A stretch of DNA of 64,000 nucleotides from NCBI GenBank assembly GCA_963772805.1, contig CAVYYU010000003.1, positions 248,001 through 312,000 of the forward strand. The letters are read 5' to 3'. The notes under the pieces are model-generated. The model saw only the letters and a program-made list of their open reading frames with translations. It was not told where the DNA came from and did no database searches. This document shows positions 26,029 to 34,507 of this stretch, in pieces (within the stretch, counting starts at the first letter, position 1; the number at the start of each line of letters is the position of its first letter). The stretch comes from Legionella_A sp963772805. GTDB taxonomy: Bacteria; Pseudomonadota; Gammaproteobacteria; Legionellales; Legionellaceae. Made by a program: the position numbers and the translations under genes.

Positions 26029-28173
26029 GTGGCAAAAATTACAAAAGAAATTAAATTTGGTGAACATACCCTGGTTCTTGAAACGGGTGAAATAGCAAGA
26101 CAAGCAGATGGTGCTATTTTTGCTAGCATGAATGGTACGCAAGTTTTGGTAACTGTAGTTGGTAATAAAGAGGGGGCGGAACGCAACAGTTTTTTCCCAT
26201 TAACAATTGATTACCAGGAAAAAACGTACGCTGCTGGTAAAATACCTGGTGGTTTTAGAAAGCGCGAAGGGCAGCCTAGCGAACTTGAAACCCTAACCTC
26301 ACGTTTGATTGATCGTCCACTACGTCCTTTATTTCCCGATGATTTCCATAACGAAGTTCAGGTTATTGCAACTGTTATGTCTTTAAATCCCGAAGTGCCC
26401 GCCGATATCATTGCTATGATTGGTGCGTCTGCAGCACTTGCTATTTCAGGGCTTCCGTTCCAGGGGCCGATAGGTGCTGCGCGCGTAGGCTACAAAGACG
26501 GCATCTACCTGCTTAATCCTTCAGAAAAAGCCCTAGAGCATTCTGACCTTGATTTGATTGTTGCAGGTACTGAAGATGCAATTTTGATGGTTGAATCTGA
26601 AGCACGTGAATTAAGTGAAGATGTTATGCTCGGCGCGGTACTTTATGGCCATGAAATGATGAAGAGCGTCATCAAAGGCATCAAAGAACTGGCGGTAGAA
26701 GTTGCTAAGCCATCTTGGAACTGGACTTCACTAGAAGTTGATGCAGTTTTAAAAACACGTATAGAAGAATTGGCAACAGCTGAAATAATTCAAGCTTATC
26801 TGATTAAAGACAAGCAACAACGTTATCAACGTCTTGGCGAAATGCGCAAGCAAATTATATTAACGTTGCAAGCTGAGCGCGAAGATCTCAACGCTGATGC
26901 TGCTGCTAAAATTCTCAGTTCGCTCGAAAGCAACATCGTACGTAATCGTATTCTTGATGGCGAACCACGAATTGATGGACGCGACCAAAAAACAGTACGA
27001 CCGATTGCAATTCGCACTGGATTGTTAGCACGTGCTCACGGTTCTGCATTATTTACCCGTGGTGAAACACAGGCAATTGTTGCTGCTACTTTAGGCAATG
27101 ATCGTGATGCGCAGCTTTTGGATAAGCTTACAGGTGAATTTAAAGACAGGTTCATGCTGCATTATAATTTCCCTCCTTATTCAGTCGGTGAAACAGGCCG
27201 CGTGGGCAGTCCAAAACGTCGTGAGATTGGCCATGGACGTCTTGCACGTCGCAGTTTGATGGCAGTGCTACCTACCACTAGCGAATTCCCTTATGTGTTG
27301 CGAGTGGTATCAGATATTACTGAATCAAACGGTTCAAGTTCGATGGCTACAGTTTGCGGAACCAGTTTGGCATTAATGGATGCTGGAGTTCCTATAAAAG
27401 CACCAGTAGCCGGTGTGGCGATGGGTTTGATTAAAGAAGGCGAACGTTTTGCAGTATTAACGGATATTCTGGGTGATGAAGATCATCTTGGCGACATGGA
27501 CTTTAAAGTAGCCGGTACGGAGAAAGGTGTAACCGCCCTGCAAATGGACATCAAAATCACTGGTATTACCAAAGAGATTATGGCGCAGGCACTCGAACAA
27601 GCATTAGCTGGTCGTATCCATATCCTGGGTGTAATGAACAATTCACTTGCTGAGCATCGTGATGAGTTATCACAACATGCACCACGAATCGTTACCATGA
27701 AAGTACCGGAAGACAAAATCCGTACGGTTATTGGTAAAGGTGGTGCCACGATTAAAGGTTTGATTGAAAGCACAGGTGTATCAATTGATATCGATGATAC
27801 TGGTGTTGTACAATTATTTTCGCCTAATGCGGATGCCTTACTTGAAGCAGAGCGTCAGATTAAAGTATTGGTCGCTGATGTTGAAGTAGGTCAAACTTAC
27901 CGTGGAAAAGTGAATAAAATCGTAGAGTTTGGTGCGTTTATTAATTTGCTTCCTGGTAAAGATGGTCTGCTGCATATTTCTCAGATTTGTGCTGAACGCT
28001 CACAAAAAGTTGAAGAAGTATTGCACGAAGGTCAAGAAATTGAAGTATTTGTTGCTGGTGTTGATAAGCAAGGCCGCGTGAAATTGGAATGGAAAGACAA
28101 GCCAGCTTCAGCTGTAAAACCTGCAACAAGCGAACATCAAGAAGTATCTTCTGTTGATTCGTCCGAAGAGTAA
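26029..28173 (+). CDS. pnp: Polyribonucleotide nucleotidyltransferase (PNPase)
   Basis: 714 residues; phosphorolytic 3'-5' exoribonuclease and degradosome partner. There are two RNase PH domains (about 1-210 and 310-540), a KH domain (TMKVPEDKIRTVIGKGGATIKGLIE, about 553-577) and an S1 domain (GQTYRGKVNKIVEFGAFINLLPGKDGLLHISQI, about 622-655). The start is GTG with AAGAGG 8 bases upstream. The long leader after the rpsO terminator could host RNase III/PNPase autoregulation as in E. coli, but I see no decisive hairpin. Confidence 0.97.
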   Translation: MAKITKEIKFGEHTLVLETGEIARQADGAIFASMNGTQVLVTVVGNKEGAERNSFFPLTIDYQEKTYAAGKIPGGFRKREGQPSELETLTSRLIDRPLRPLFPDDFHNEVQVIATVMSLNPEVPADIIAMIGASAALAISGLPFQGPIGAARVGYKDGIYLLNPSEKALEHSDLDLIVAGTEDAILMVESEARELSEDVMLGAVLYGHEMMKSVIKGIKELAVEVAKPSWNWTSLEVDAVLKTRIEELATAEIIQAYLIKDKQQRYQRLGEMRKQIILTLQAEREDLNADAAAKILSSLESNIVRNRILDGEPRIDGRDQKTVRPIAIRTGLLARAHGSALFTRGETQAIVAATLGNDRDAQLLDKLTGEFKDRFMLHYNFPPYSVGETGRVGSPKRREIGHGRLARRSLMAVLPTTSEFPYVLRVVSDITESNGSSSMATVCGTSLALMDAGVPIKAPVAGVAMGLIKEGERFAVLTDILGDEDHLGDMDFKVAGTEKGVTALQMDIKITGITKEIMAQALEQALAGRIHILGVMNNSLAEHRDELSQHAPRIVTMKVPEDKIRTVIGKGGATIKGLIESTGVSIDIDDTGVVQLFSPNADALLEAERQIKVLVADVEVGQTYRGKVNKIVEFGAFINLLPGKDGLLHISQICAERSQKVEEVLHEGQEIEVFVAGVDKQGRVKLEWKDKPASAVKPATSEHQEVSSVDSSEE

Positions 28174-28186
28174 GTTTATTTAATAT

Positions 28187-28245
28187 CCTTCTCCCTTGCG
28201 GGAGAGGGAGCCATGTAGGTTGGGTTGTTTTTTTTGCAACCCAAC
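28187..28245. repeat. Two adjacent palindromes; convergent pnp/folE terminator region
   Basis: The first palindrome, CCTTCTCCC-ttgc-GGGAGAGGG (28187-28208), is like one at 36741-36763. The second, GTTGGGTTG/CAACCCAAC (28219-28245), has a run of eight Ts in its loop and belongs to the GTTGGG palindrome family. They lie between the convergent genes pnp and folE and may end both transcripts. Confidence 0.65.
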
Positions 28246-28254
28246 ACACTTCAA

Positions 28255-28794
28255 CTACCGAATTAAATTCAAAAATTCCATACGGCTACTAGGATTATTG
28301 CGCATATCACCAAGCATGACCGATGTGGTCATCACCGAATTTTGCTTTTCTACACCGCGCATCATCATACAAAGATGCCGTGCCTCTATCACCACAGCAA
28401 CTCCACGTGCGGCAGTAATTGATGCGATACAGTTGGCAATTTCAGACGTAAGACGCTCTTGAATTTGCAGGCGGCGCGCAAAATAATCAACGATACGTGC
28501 TATTTTGGATAAACCCAAAACTTTGCCCTGAGGCAAGTAACCAATATGACATTTACCCAAAAATGGCAGTAGATGGTGCTCGCACATGGAATACATTTCA
28601 ATGTCTTTGACAATCACCATTTCACTCATGTCAGATTCAAAGAGAGCATCGTTAATGATGTCATCCAGATTTTCGCGATAACCCTTAGTTAAATAAAGCA
28701 TCGCATTAGCGGCACGTTCCGGCGTATCACGTAGCCCTTCTCGATTGACATCTTCGCCAATATCTTTTAATAACTGTTTATATAATTCTTGCAT
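28255..28794 (-). CDS. folE: GTP cyclohydrolase I
   Basis: 179 residues; converts GTP to 7,8-dihydroneopterin triphosphate for folate synthesis. The family blocks include REGLRDTPERAANAMLYLTKGY, the zinc cysteine/histidines in YSMCEHHLLPFLGKCHIGYLP (about 67-87), GLSKIARIVDYFARRLQIQERLT, and the second zinc cysteine in EARHLCMMMRGV. The HIT gene starts upstream with a 9-base gap, so both are likely one transcript. Confidence 0.96.
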   Translation of the reverse strand: MQELYKQLLKDIGEDVNREGLRDTPERAANAMLYLTKGYRENLDDIINDALFESDMSEMVIVKDIEMYSMCEHHLLPFLGKCHIGYLPQGKVLGLSKIARIVDYFARRLQIQERLTSEIANCIASITAARGVAVVIEARHLCMMMRGVEKQNSVMTTSVMLGDMRNNPSSRMEFLNLIR

Positions 28795-28803
28795 TTAATA
28801 ACC

Positions 28804-29145
28804 TTAACCAGGGGGCCACGTCATCTGCCGCCCGCCTAGAATATGTAAGTGAATATGATACACTTCCTGTCCGCCATGGGAATTAACATTAAACACCAGG
28901 CGATAACCGTTATTACTCAAACTTTCCTGTTGTGCCAGTTTCTTCGCAGTCAGTACCATGTGTCCCAGTAACCGCTCATCCTTGGTATCCGTATCATCAA
29001 TTGTCGCTATGTGCTGTTTGGGAATAAGCAGTAGATGCGTTGGCGCTTGCGGGTTTATATCACGAAAAGCCATGATCTCCGTGTCTTCAAAAACAATAGT
29101 TGCCGGAATTTCACCCTGCGCAATTTTACAAAAAAGACAGTTCAT
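28804..29145 (-). CDS. hinT: HIT-family nucleotide-binding protein (HinT-like)
   Basis: 113 residues; purine nucleoside phosphoramidase family. It begins NCLFCKIAQGEIPATIVFED, with FRDINPQAPTHLLLIPKQHI (about 28-47) and the histidine triad YHIHLHILGGRQ (about 96-107). Three ATGs occur in a row (29151, 29148, 29145). The third gives the best spacing from AGG, but any may be used. It is followed after 9 bases by folE. Confidence 0.92.
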   Translation of the reverse strand: MNCLFCKIAQGEIPATIVFEDTEIMAFRDINPQAPTHLLLIPKQHIATIDDTDTKDERLLGHMVLTAKKLAQQESLSNNGYRLVFNVNSHGGQEVYHIHLHILGGRQMTWPPG

Positions 29146-29214
29146 CATCATCCTGATAGTTATTGGTAGGCCAAATTGAAATTATAGCAAACTTTAAGCA
29201 GCCTGTTTAGCACG

Positions 29215-29238
29215 CATGTTGGGTCGTGACCCAACATG
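29215..29238. repeat. Perfect 11-bp-arm palindrome (GTTGGG family)
   Basis: CATGTTGGGTC-GT-GACCCAACATG, a perfect inverted repeat. It lies between the divergent HIT and ankyrin genes and shares the GTTGGG core with 9995, 28219 and 47470. Confidence 0.75.
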
Positions 29239-29319
29239 GAGTGGCAGAGCACCCAATTGCTTTTATATTGCCCATGACGTACAATGTTATCCCATCATTA
29301 GTTAATGAGGTAAACAAAA

Positions 29320-30105
29320 ATGCCTGGCAATACTCATGAAGAAAAAAAATCAGTTGAAAATCCAAATTCATTTTTTAATAAAATTGATGAAGACTCTCTC
29401 GTTAAACAATCTCGAAGATATCTATCGGTTTGGAAAAATAAAGATGCGGCAGATGATAATATCGATTGCGCAAAAAAATTAATCGTTCAAGGTGTTAATG
29501 TTAATTTTATACTCCCATTTAATAGCAACGGTCTGAGTAAATTCGATAAAAATAAAACTAACTACAATGGTTTGATTGGAGAAACTGCGCTAATGAACTA
29601 TGCGCTATCTGGTGCAGTTGAAATGGTAAAATATATTTTAGAGAATGGTGGAGATAAAACCATCAATGTTAGAAACTTTGATTTATTAAATCTGGGGCCG
29701 TATGTTTGTATAAAACAGGAATCAGATTTCTTAGGGATTAAGAATGAAGAAACGCATAGATATGAGAGCGCCTTATCAATGGCATTATTATCAAATTCTA
29801 AAAATTCATTTGAAATATTCAAGATCTTATTAAAAAACAATGCCGATCTTTCTATTTTTGACGATAACGACGACTATAAGCCCGTTGTCCTATCCGGTAT
29901 CTATGACTTAAAGGGCGATGTAGCATATGTTGAACCTAAATATAGAAATAAAGTTGAATTATTGGTTCAAACGATGAAGGAACAAAATATTCACTTAAAT
30001 TCATGTAAAAATATTTATCAAGTTTTATCAAATATGCTGTCTCAAAAAGGGCATAAAATACATTTAGACCAAGATGCATCATGTGGTTTCTGCGTAATTA
30101 ATTAA
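29320..30105 (+). CDS. Ankyrin-repeat protein with C-terminal CaaX prenylation motif, candidate effector
   Basis: 261 residues, no signal peptide. Ankyrin-like repeats are seen at about 48-64 (AKKLIVQGVNVNFI), 86-120 (GETALMNYALSGAVEMVKYILENGGD) and 145-185 (ESALSMALL...FEIFKILLKNNADLSIFD). The protein ends SCGFCVIN, so its last four residues, C-V-I-N, fit a eukaryotic CaaX box, and a second cysteine three residues upstream resembles the palmitoylation cysteine of Ras-type tails. Legionella AnkB, a Dot/Icm effector, carries ankyrin repeats and a farnesylated CaaX tail. GAGGT stands before the ATG. Effector function is inferred, and N in the X position is not among the best-known preferences. 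Confidence 0.75.
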   Translation: MPGNTHEEKKSVENPNSFFNKIDEDSLVKQSRRYLSVWKNKDAADDNIDCAKKLIVQGVNVNFILPFNSNGLSKFDKNKTNYNGLIGETALMNYALSGAVEMVKYILENGGDKTINVRNFDLLNLGPYVCIKQESDFLGIKNEETHRYESALSMALLSNSKNSFEIFKILLKNNADLSIFDDNDDYKPVVLSGIYDLKGDVAYVEPKYRNKVELLVQTMKEQNIHLNSCKNIYQVLSNMLSQKGHKIHLDQDASCGFCVIN

Positions 30106-30146
30106 TATAATCTTTTCGTTATAGGTCGGAGTGGATTAAAGGATCC

Positions 30147-30215
30147 TTACTTAAATCTATTCCCTCCTTCTTTTTTAGCCGCATACATTCGCTCATCTGC
30201 CCGGCCTATTATGTT
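30147..30215 (-). pseudogene. Remnant of a GGDEF-domain gene (3' end)
   Basis: On the minus strand, a short frame reads GRADERMYAAKKEGGNRFK and stops at 30147. This is the typical C-terminal helix of diguanylate cyclase domains (ADxxMYxAKxxGRNR). No GGDEF core or start is found upstream in this frame, so only a decayed tail remains. Confidence 0.55.
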
Positions 30216-30337
30216 AACCGGTGGCCTGCAATATTATAAGGCTTGCTTAGCTTAAAAAAATCAGCACCTTCTTTGCCTTTTAAACGCAAATTGCGCATAA
30301 TACCGCGTCTTATAATTGTCCATAGGTAGAGTGTGCG

Positions 30338-30862
30338 ATGGGTCTGATGGAAATCAATAGCGGCCGTGACGTGCCCAATGAAATCAACGTCATCATTGAG
30401 ATCCCCATGCATGGGGAACCCGTGAAGTATGAAGTCGATAAAGAAACAGGAGCATTGTTTGTTGACCGTTTTATGACTACGGCAATGTTTTATCCTGCCA
30501 ATTATGGCTATATCCCCGCCACCCTTTCGGAAGATGGAGATCCTGTCGATGTTTTGGTGATTACACCCGTACCGTTGATTAGTGGATCGGTCGTTCGCTG
30601 TCGCGTGGTCGGTATGCTTAAAATGACGGATGAATCAGGGGTTGATGCTAAATTGCTTGCTGTTCCCATCCATAAAGTGAGCAAGATGTATGAGGCTGTT
30701 GAGACTTATAAGGATATCCCAGAGTATTTATTATTATCTATCGAACATTTCTTTAAACATTATAAAGATTTGGAAGAAGGTAAATGGGTAAAGGTTGAGG
30801 GTTGGGAAGGACCGGAAGCTGCTCGTAAAGAAATTCTTGACAGTATAGCGCGCTTTAAATAG
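30338..30862 (+). CDS. ppa: Inorganic pyrophosphatase
   Basis: 174 residues, family I soluble pyrophosphatase. Blocks are INVIIEIPMHGEPVKYEVDK (about 17-36), ANYGYIPATLSEDGDPVDVLVI (about 53-74, metal-binding aspartates) and HFFKHYKDLEEGKWVKVEGW near the end. An ATG three codons downstream is another possible start. A strong terminator follows. Confidence 0.96.
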   Translation: MGLMEINSGRDVPNEINVIIEIPMHGEPVKYEVDKETGALFVDRFMTTAMFYPANYGYIPATLSEDGDPVDVLVITPVPLISGSVVRCRVVGMLKMTDESGVDAKLLAVPIHKVSKMYEAVETYKDIPEYLLLSIEHFFKHYKDLEEGKWVKVEGWEGPEAARKEILDSIARFK

Positions 30863-30866
30863 GTTA

Positions 30867-30904
30867 GTTCTGGGGAGCACTGCATGTTCCCCAGAACCAT
30901 TTTT
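30867..30904 (+). terminator. Terminator after ppa
   Basis: A 10-bp stem GTTCTGGGGA/TCCCCAGAAC with an 11-base loop is followed by CATTTTT. It lies between convergent ppa and the HdeD-like gene. Confidence 0.85.
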
Positions 30905-30906
30905 AC

Positions 30907-31452
30907 TCAGGCACGGCGCATGCCCAGTGCTAGAAAAATGTAAGTCCAGCCATTCACCAGCATTTCAATGGCGATAAACATACCAATTACCCACAATCCA
31001 CTCCATGGCCATTGCGCAAGTATCATACCACCCAGGAGGACTGAAATCAGGCCTGCAAATAATAACCAGCCCCATCCTTTTTCATGGCGAAGAGCTATGG
31101 CCATAATAAAGCGGGTAATGCCAATTACAATTAAAATCCCAGCAATCATTGCGGTAAGCAGGGTTGAGGCAAGCAATGGATCATAGATAACATCGACGCC
31201 GGCTAGAATATAAAGCACGGCAATTAAGGCATGCCATACAACGGCTTTCCAGTGCTTGCTCTTAAATACATCGATAATTTGCGATATTCCACCGACGATT
31301 AATAATACGCCTAAAAAAAACATGCTAAATACGGTTAGGCCGACTGTCATACTTAAGCCAATACAACCAAAAATCACAAATAAAATTCCCAAGCCCAGCA
31401 ACCATCCCCAATTACGTTTGAGACTAGCGGATACAACAGCTTCATTTTTCAT
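30907..31452 (-). CDS. HdeD-family (DUF308) membrane protein
   Basis: 181 residues with about six membrane helices in pairs, as in HdeD/DUF308 proteins. It has NWGWLLGLGILFVIFGCIGL, then FKSKHWKAVVWHALIAVLYILAGVDVIYDP (about 65-94) and EKGWGWLLFAGLISVLLGGMILAQWPWSGLWVIGM. E. coli HdeD supports acid resistance; that role here is only possible. AAGGAT precedes the ATG. Confidence 0.85.
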   Translation of the reverse strand: MKNEAVVSASLKRNWGWLLGLGILFVIFGCIGLSMTVGLTVFSMFFLGVLLIVGGISQIIDVFKSKHWKAVVWHALIAVLYILAGVDVIYDPLLASTLLTAMIAGILIVIGITRFIMAIALRHEKGWGWLLFAGLISVLLGGMILAQWPWSGLWVIGMFIAIEMLVNGWTYIFLALGMRRA

Positions 31453-31594
31453 ACAATATCCTTATATTGAAAGTGATAGTTTTGAATAAAAATTAGCGCG
31501 TTACAATCCCTATTTATCAATCGCTAAAAGCCGTGATCAGACGTTGATAAAATTTTATTAACATAAAAAGATTACACTGCTTTTACAACTTATA

Positions 31595-32215
31595 CTACCC
31601 CCTGATTTTTCGGGAATAATCAAATATTGGTATTTCAACATGGAAAAAAATAGCCAATATCCGGGCTGTAAAAACTGTTACGAGTGTGATGAGGATATTG
31701 AGATTGCTTGTTACATGAAAATAGTTAAGCGTGATAAATAGCAGTGCGCCAGCTAACGCGATTACTGCATAGAGTTCTTTACGCAGTACTAATGGTATGT
31801 CATTGCAAAGGATATCCCGTAACATACCACCGCAAATACCGGTGATCATGCCCCCAACCACGGCTATACTCGGTGACATGCCATAGATAAGCGATTTCTG
31901 AGTGCCCAGGATAACAAATGCTGATAAACCCAAGGCGTCAAGAACTAAAAAAAACTTCATGATACGCACTAGCGATCGGGCGATAAAAATGGTGAGCAAG
32001 GCACAGGCGGATGTATACAATAGATACTCAGGGTGTGCGACCCAGTTTAGCGGGTGGGTGTTGAATAATACGTCTCGTACGGTGCCGCCGCCAAGAGCGG
32101 TGATACTGGCAATCAACATCACCCCAAAGAAGTCCATCTTTTTGCGACCGGCAGCAATTGCGCCAGTAACCGCTTCAACACAGATGCCCATGATGAATAA
32201 ATAATGTAATATCAT
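31595..32215 (-). CDS. TRIC-type cation channel family (UPF0126/YicG-like) membrane protein
   Basis: 206 residues, seven predicted helices in two similar halves. The duplicated signature appears as ALGGGTVRDVLF (about 41-52) and GICGGMLRDIL (about 126-136), the G-G-x-x-R-D motifs of this family. Bacterial homologues are structurally trimeric intracellular cation channels; ion and role are unknown here. Confidence 0.88.
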   Translation of the reverse strand: MILHYLFIMGICVEAVTGAIAAGRKKMDFFGVMLIASITALGGGTVRDVLFNTHPLNWVAHPEYLLYTSACALLTIFIARSLVRIMKFFLVLDALGLSAFVILGTQKSLIYGMSPSIAVVGGMITGICGGMLRDILCNDIPLVLRKELYAVIALAGALLFITLNYFHVTSNLNILITLVTVFTARILAIFFHVEIPIFDYSRKIRG

Positions 32216-32297
32216 AGCAATATTTGTCCATAGAAAGGGCGATCATAGCACTAAACTGACAGGCAATAAAATCGTGTTAACTAGAAATTTGTCTGGT

Positions 32298-32822
32298 TTA
32301 TTCTGAGGCGGCACTATTCATCATAAATAATGGCATTAATGCTTTGGTGCAGTATTCGCCTATCTTGTAAAAACTTTCATTCTGCTCGGCAAAAAGTTCC
32401 CGTATCAAGCCACAATTTCTGTGGCTTGCCATGGAGTAAATAAAATAATTACCGTCAAGTTTGGCAGCAAGAGAAAGTCCTAATGGATAATGATGCTTAA
32501 TTTGCTTTATATAATATAGTTCGTCATAACGGCTTTGTGAATATAGAGCTTCCCAAGTAGCGCTGGAACACAATTGATACCAGTCGTCCTGGTAGGTTCT
32601 GTCAAAACGCCAAAGCGAACTTTTGAATAAATTAAATTCCAGTGCAGGGGTAGACGAGAAGGTGCTCAGCTCTTGTTGCTCGTTAATGCATGAGATTGCA
32701 ATATGGTCAATTTCATGAAGTCCCAGTACATCATTAAATACGGCGGATACATTGCTTTTATGACTAAAGAGCATGTCTAGGAAATGTGGGTGTGGTGCTA
32801 TGTCTTTATTGGTAGTGTTCAT
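32298..32822 (-). CDS. Conserved hypothetical protein, possibly a LuxR-type sensory domain without HTH
   Basis: 174-residue soluble protein. Its pattern (DHIAISCINEQQELSTFSSTPALEFNLF, WRFDRTYQDDWYQLC, ELYYIKQIKHHYPLGLSLAAK, NYFIYSMASHRN) reminds me of ligand-sensing N-terminal domains of LuxR-type regulators in Legionella relatives, but no DNA-binding helix-turn-helix follows. It lies 74 bases downstream of an XRE-family regulator on the same strand, so the two could be a regulator/sensor pair. The family assignment is uncertain. Confidence 0.5.
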   Translation of the reverse strand: MNTTNKDIAPHPHFLDMLFSHKSNVSAVFNDVLGLHEIDHIAISCINEQQELSTFSSTPALEFNLFKSSLWRFDRTYQDDWYQLCSSATWEALYSQSRYDELYYIKQIKHHYPLGLSLAAKLDGNYFIYSMASHRNCGLIRELFAEQNESFYKIGEYCTKALMPLFMMNSAASE

Positions 32823-32896
32823 GATGACGTCTTAATCGTTTCCATACAGATTACTTGTTGCAGTTGACATATCTAGTGGCTCAAACTAGCGACACG

Positions 32897-33376
32897 TCAG
32901 CCGCCCTTAAAATGCCTGGCCGAGGTAAGAGCCAGATCTATTATTTTTTTCGATTGTTCTTCATTCGCATTGATCTGGCTAATATCATTGACCAGGTCTA
33001 GTAGGAAGTCGGGCGTTTCATGCTCCGAGTCTTCTCGGTTGTATAACTCATGCACATTGGAAAAAATGTAATGTAGCAAATTTTTGCTTATTGTAATGGA
33101 ATTAGCCGATGTATTGTTGCTATCACCATGACTATCACCAAACAACAACCAGCCAGGTGAAACATGCAGTCTGGTGGCGATTTCAGTTAATTTAGCGGGT
33201 TCTGGGATGGCTTCACCCCGTAAATACTTACGGCAAATTTGTGGCGAATAACCAGTCATTTCCGCAAGTTTATGAATATCCACCCCGGATGTGGAGCGAG
33301 GTGATTTATAGCCCGCGGCAATCAACGTATCACGCAGGCGGTATGAAAACTGTTTGGTTAAGTCAACTTTTTCCAT
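32897..33376 (-). CDS. XRE-family transcriptional regulator
   Basis: 159 residues. The helix-turn-helix covers about residues 30-70: GVDIHKLAEMTGYSPQICRKYLRGEAIPEPAKLTEIATRLHVSPGWLLFGD. The form is that of Cro/CI-type DNA-binding domains followed by a helical C-terminal part with no known catalytic motif. A 9-bp inverted repeat lies 9 bases upstream of the start, which suggests autoregulation. Confidence 0.85.
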   Translation of the reverse strand: MEKVDLTKQFSYRLRDTLIAAGYKSPRSTSGVDIHKLAEMTGYSPQICRKYLRGEAIPEPAKLTEIATRLHVSPGWLLFGDSHGDSNNTSANSITISKNLLHYIFSNVHELYNREDSEHETPDFLLDLVNDISQINANEEQSKKIIDLALTSARHFKGG

Positions 33377-33384
33377 GGTGATAC

Positions 33385-33417
33385 TGTTACCTTAATAAAA
33401 CCAAGCAAAAGGTAACA
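33385..33417. promoter_or_regulatory. Candidate operator of the XRE regulator
   Basis: Perfect 9-bp inverted repeat TGTTACCTT/AAGGTAACA with a 15-base spacer, just upstream of the regulator's ATG. A second palindrome, CGAAAC-tttta-GTTTCG, lies farther upstream at about 33459-33475. Confidence 0.55.
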
Positions 33418-33696
33418 AAAAAATGATTTTGATGCAACAACTGAATTTATCGAAACTTTTAGTTTCGAAACGAAATGAATGGTTGACATTTGTTTTAAAA
33501 CCAATAAAATGCAACGCAACGAACGGAAATCGTTGTTTAATGTTCATTATCACAAAGGAATGACAAGACAGCAGTCCACGATGGAGCAGGGGCTGTGTTC
33601 AAGTCCAATGTTGTAGGCGAAGTGGCTTAACCATAGCTGCCAACCTCGTAAAGTTATAGGGCCGGAATCCTATGATTCTGGCCTATCTATTGCGGA
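33418..33696. other. Intergenic region with hairpins, no gene
   Basis: Besides the palindrome at 33459, a stem AGGGCCGGAATC-ctat-GATTCTGGCCT (about 33658-33683) follows the plsY stop on the minus strand and may be its terminator, though it lacks a clear T run. No coding frame is supported. Confidence 0.5.
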
Positions 33697-34425
33697 TTAA
33701 GCTTTGGGAGCTTGTTTTTTAGGCTTGGCAAGTTTGGTTGGTTTAGCTGGTTTAACCGATTTAACCGATTTAGCTACTGGCGAAGCTTCGTTTTCTTGAA
33801 CAGGACTTGTCTTATGACCTTTGTGATGTCGGAAAACGAGTTTGGGTTCAGTCCCGTCAATCAAACGGGTGACGTTCTTACGATGCTGAAACAAGATAAA
33901 AATTGCAATAAATGCTAAAGGTAAAAATGCGTTTACGTTGCCAAATATGAATAAGGAATAAAATGGGGTGAGAATAATGGCAATAAGTGACGCAAGTGAG
34001 GAGTAGCGAGTAAAATTTGCAACAACAAGCCAGGTGGCGATCATCATTACGCCGAGGATGAAATTATACCCTAATAACGCACCCATTGCCGTAGCAACGC
34101 CTTTTCCGCCTTTGAAGTCAAAGAACACGGGATACATATGGCCAAGAACGGCTGCAAGACAAGTAAAACCTACCGTGATTGGACCCGCACCGAGCATATT
34201 GGCAAGCAATACGGGCAATAACCCCTTAAGCATGTCAGCGGTCAGGACAATTAGCGCATATTTTTTTCCAGCAAGACGCATGACATTGGTGGCACCAGGG
34301 TTTTGTGAGCCTTCAGAGCGCGGATCGGGTAAATTAAACAGGCGACAAACAATAACAGCTGAACAAACTGAGCCTGCGAGATAAGCTACGACCGTATTGA
34401 AAAAGAACAACAGTGTCGCAATCAT
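33697..34425 (-). CDS. plsY: Glycerol-3-phosphate acyltransferase PlsY with a basic tail
   Basis: 242 residues; membrane enzyme that acylates glycerol-3-phosphate from acyl-phosphate in phospholipid synthesis. It has GSVCSAVIVCRLFNLPDPRSEGSQNPGATNVMRLAGKKYA (about 18-57), FKGGKGVATAMG (about 105-116) and five or so membrane helices. Standard PlsY ends near residue 205. Here a hydrophilic extension of about 40 residues follows, with VKSVKPAKPTKLAKPKKQ-type Lys/Pro repeats. AGGAG precedes the ATG. Confidence 0.92.
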   Translation of the reverse strand: MIATLLFFFNTVVAYLAGSVCSAVIVCRLFNLPDPRSEGSQNPGATNVMRLAGKKYALIVLTADMLKGLLPVLLANMLGAGPITVGFTCLAAVLGHMYPVFFDFKGGKGVATAMGALLGYNFILGVMMIATWLVVANFTRYSSLASLIAIILTPFYSLFIFGNVNAFLPLAFIAIFILFQHRKNVTRLIDGTEPKLVFRHHKGHKTSPVQENEASPVAKSVKSVKPAKPTKLAKPKKQAPKA

Positions 34426-34507
34426 AATATCTCCTGGTGGTTAGCATGGAATTTAAAAAATCATAAAGTTCATTATCAGGGAAAGAAAAATATTTGTGAA
34501 GCTATCT

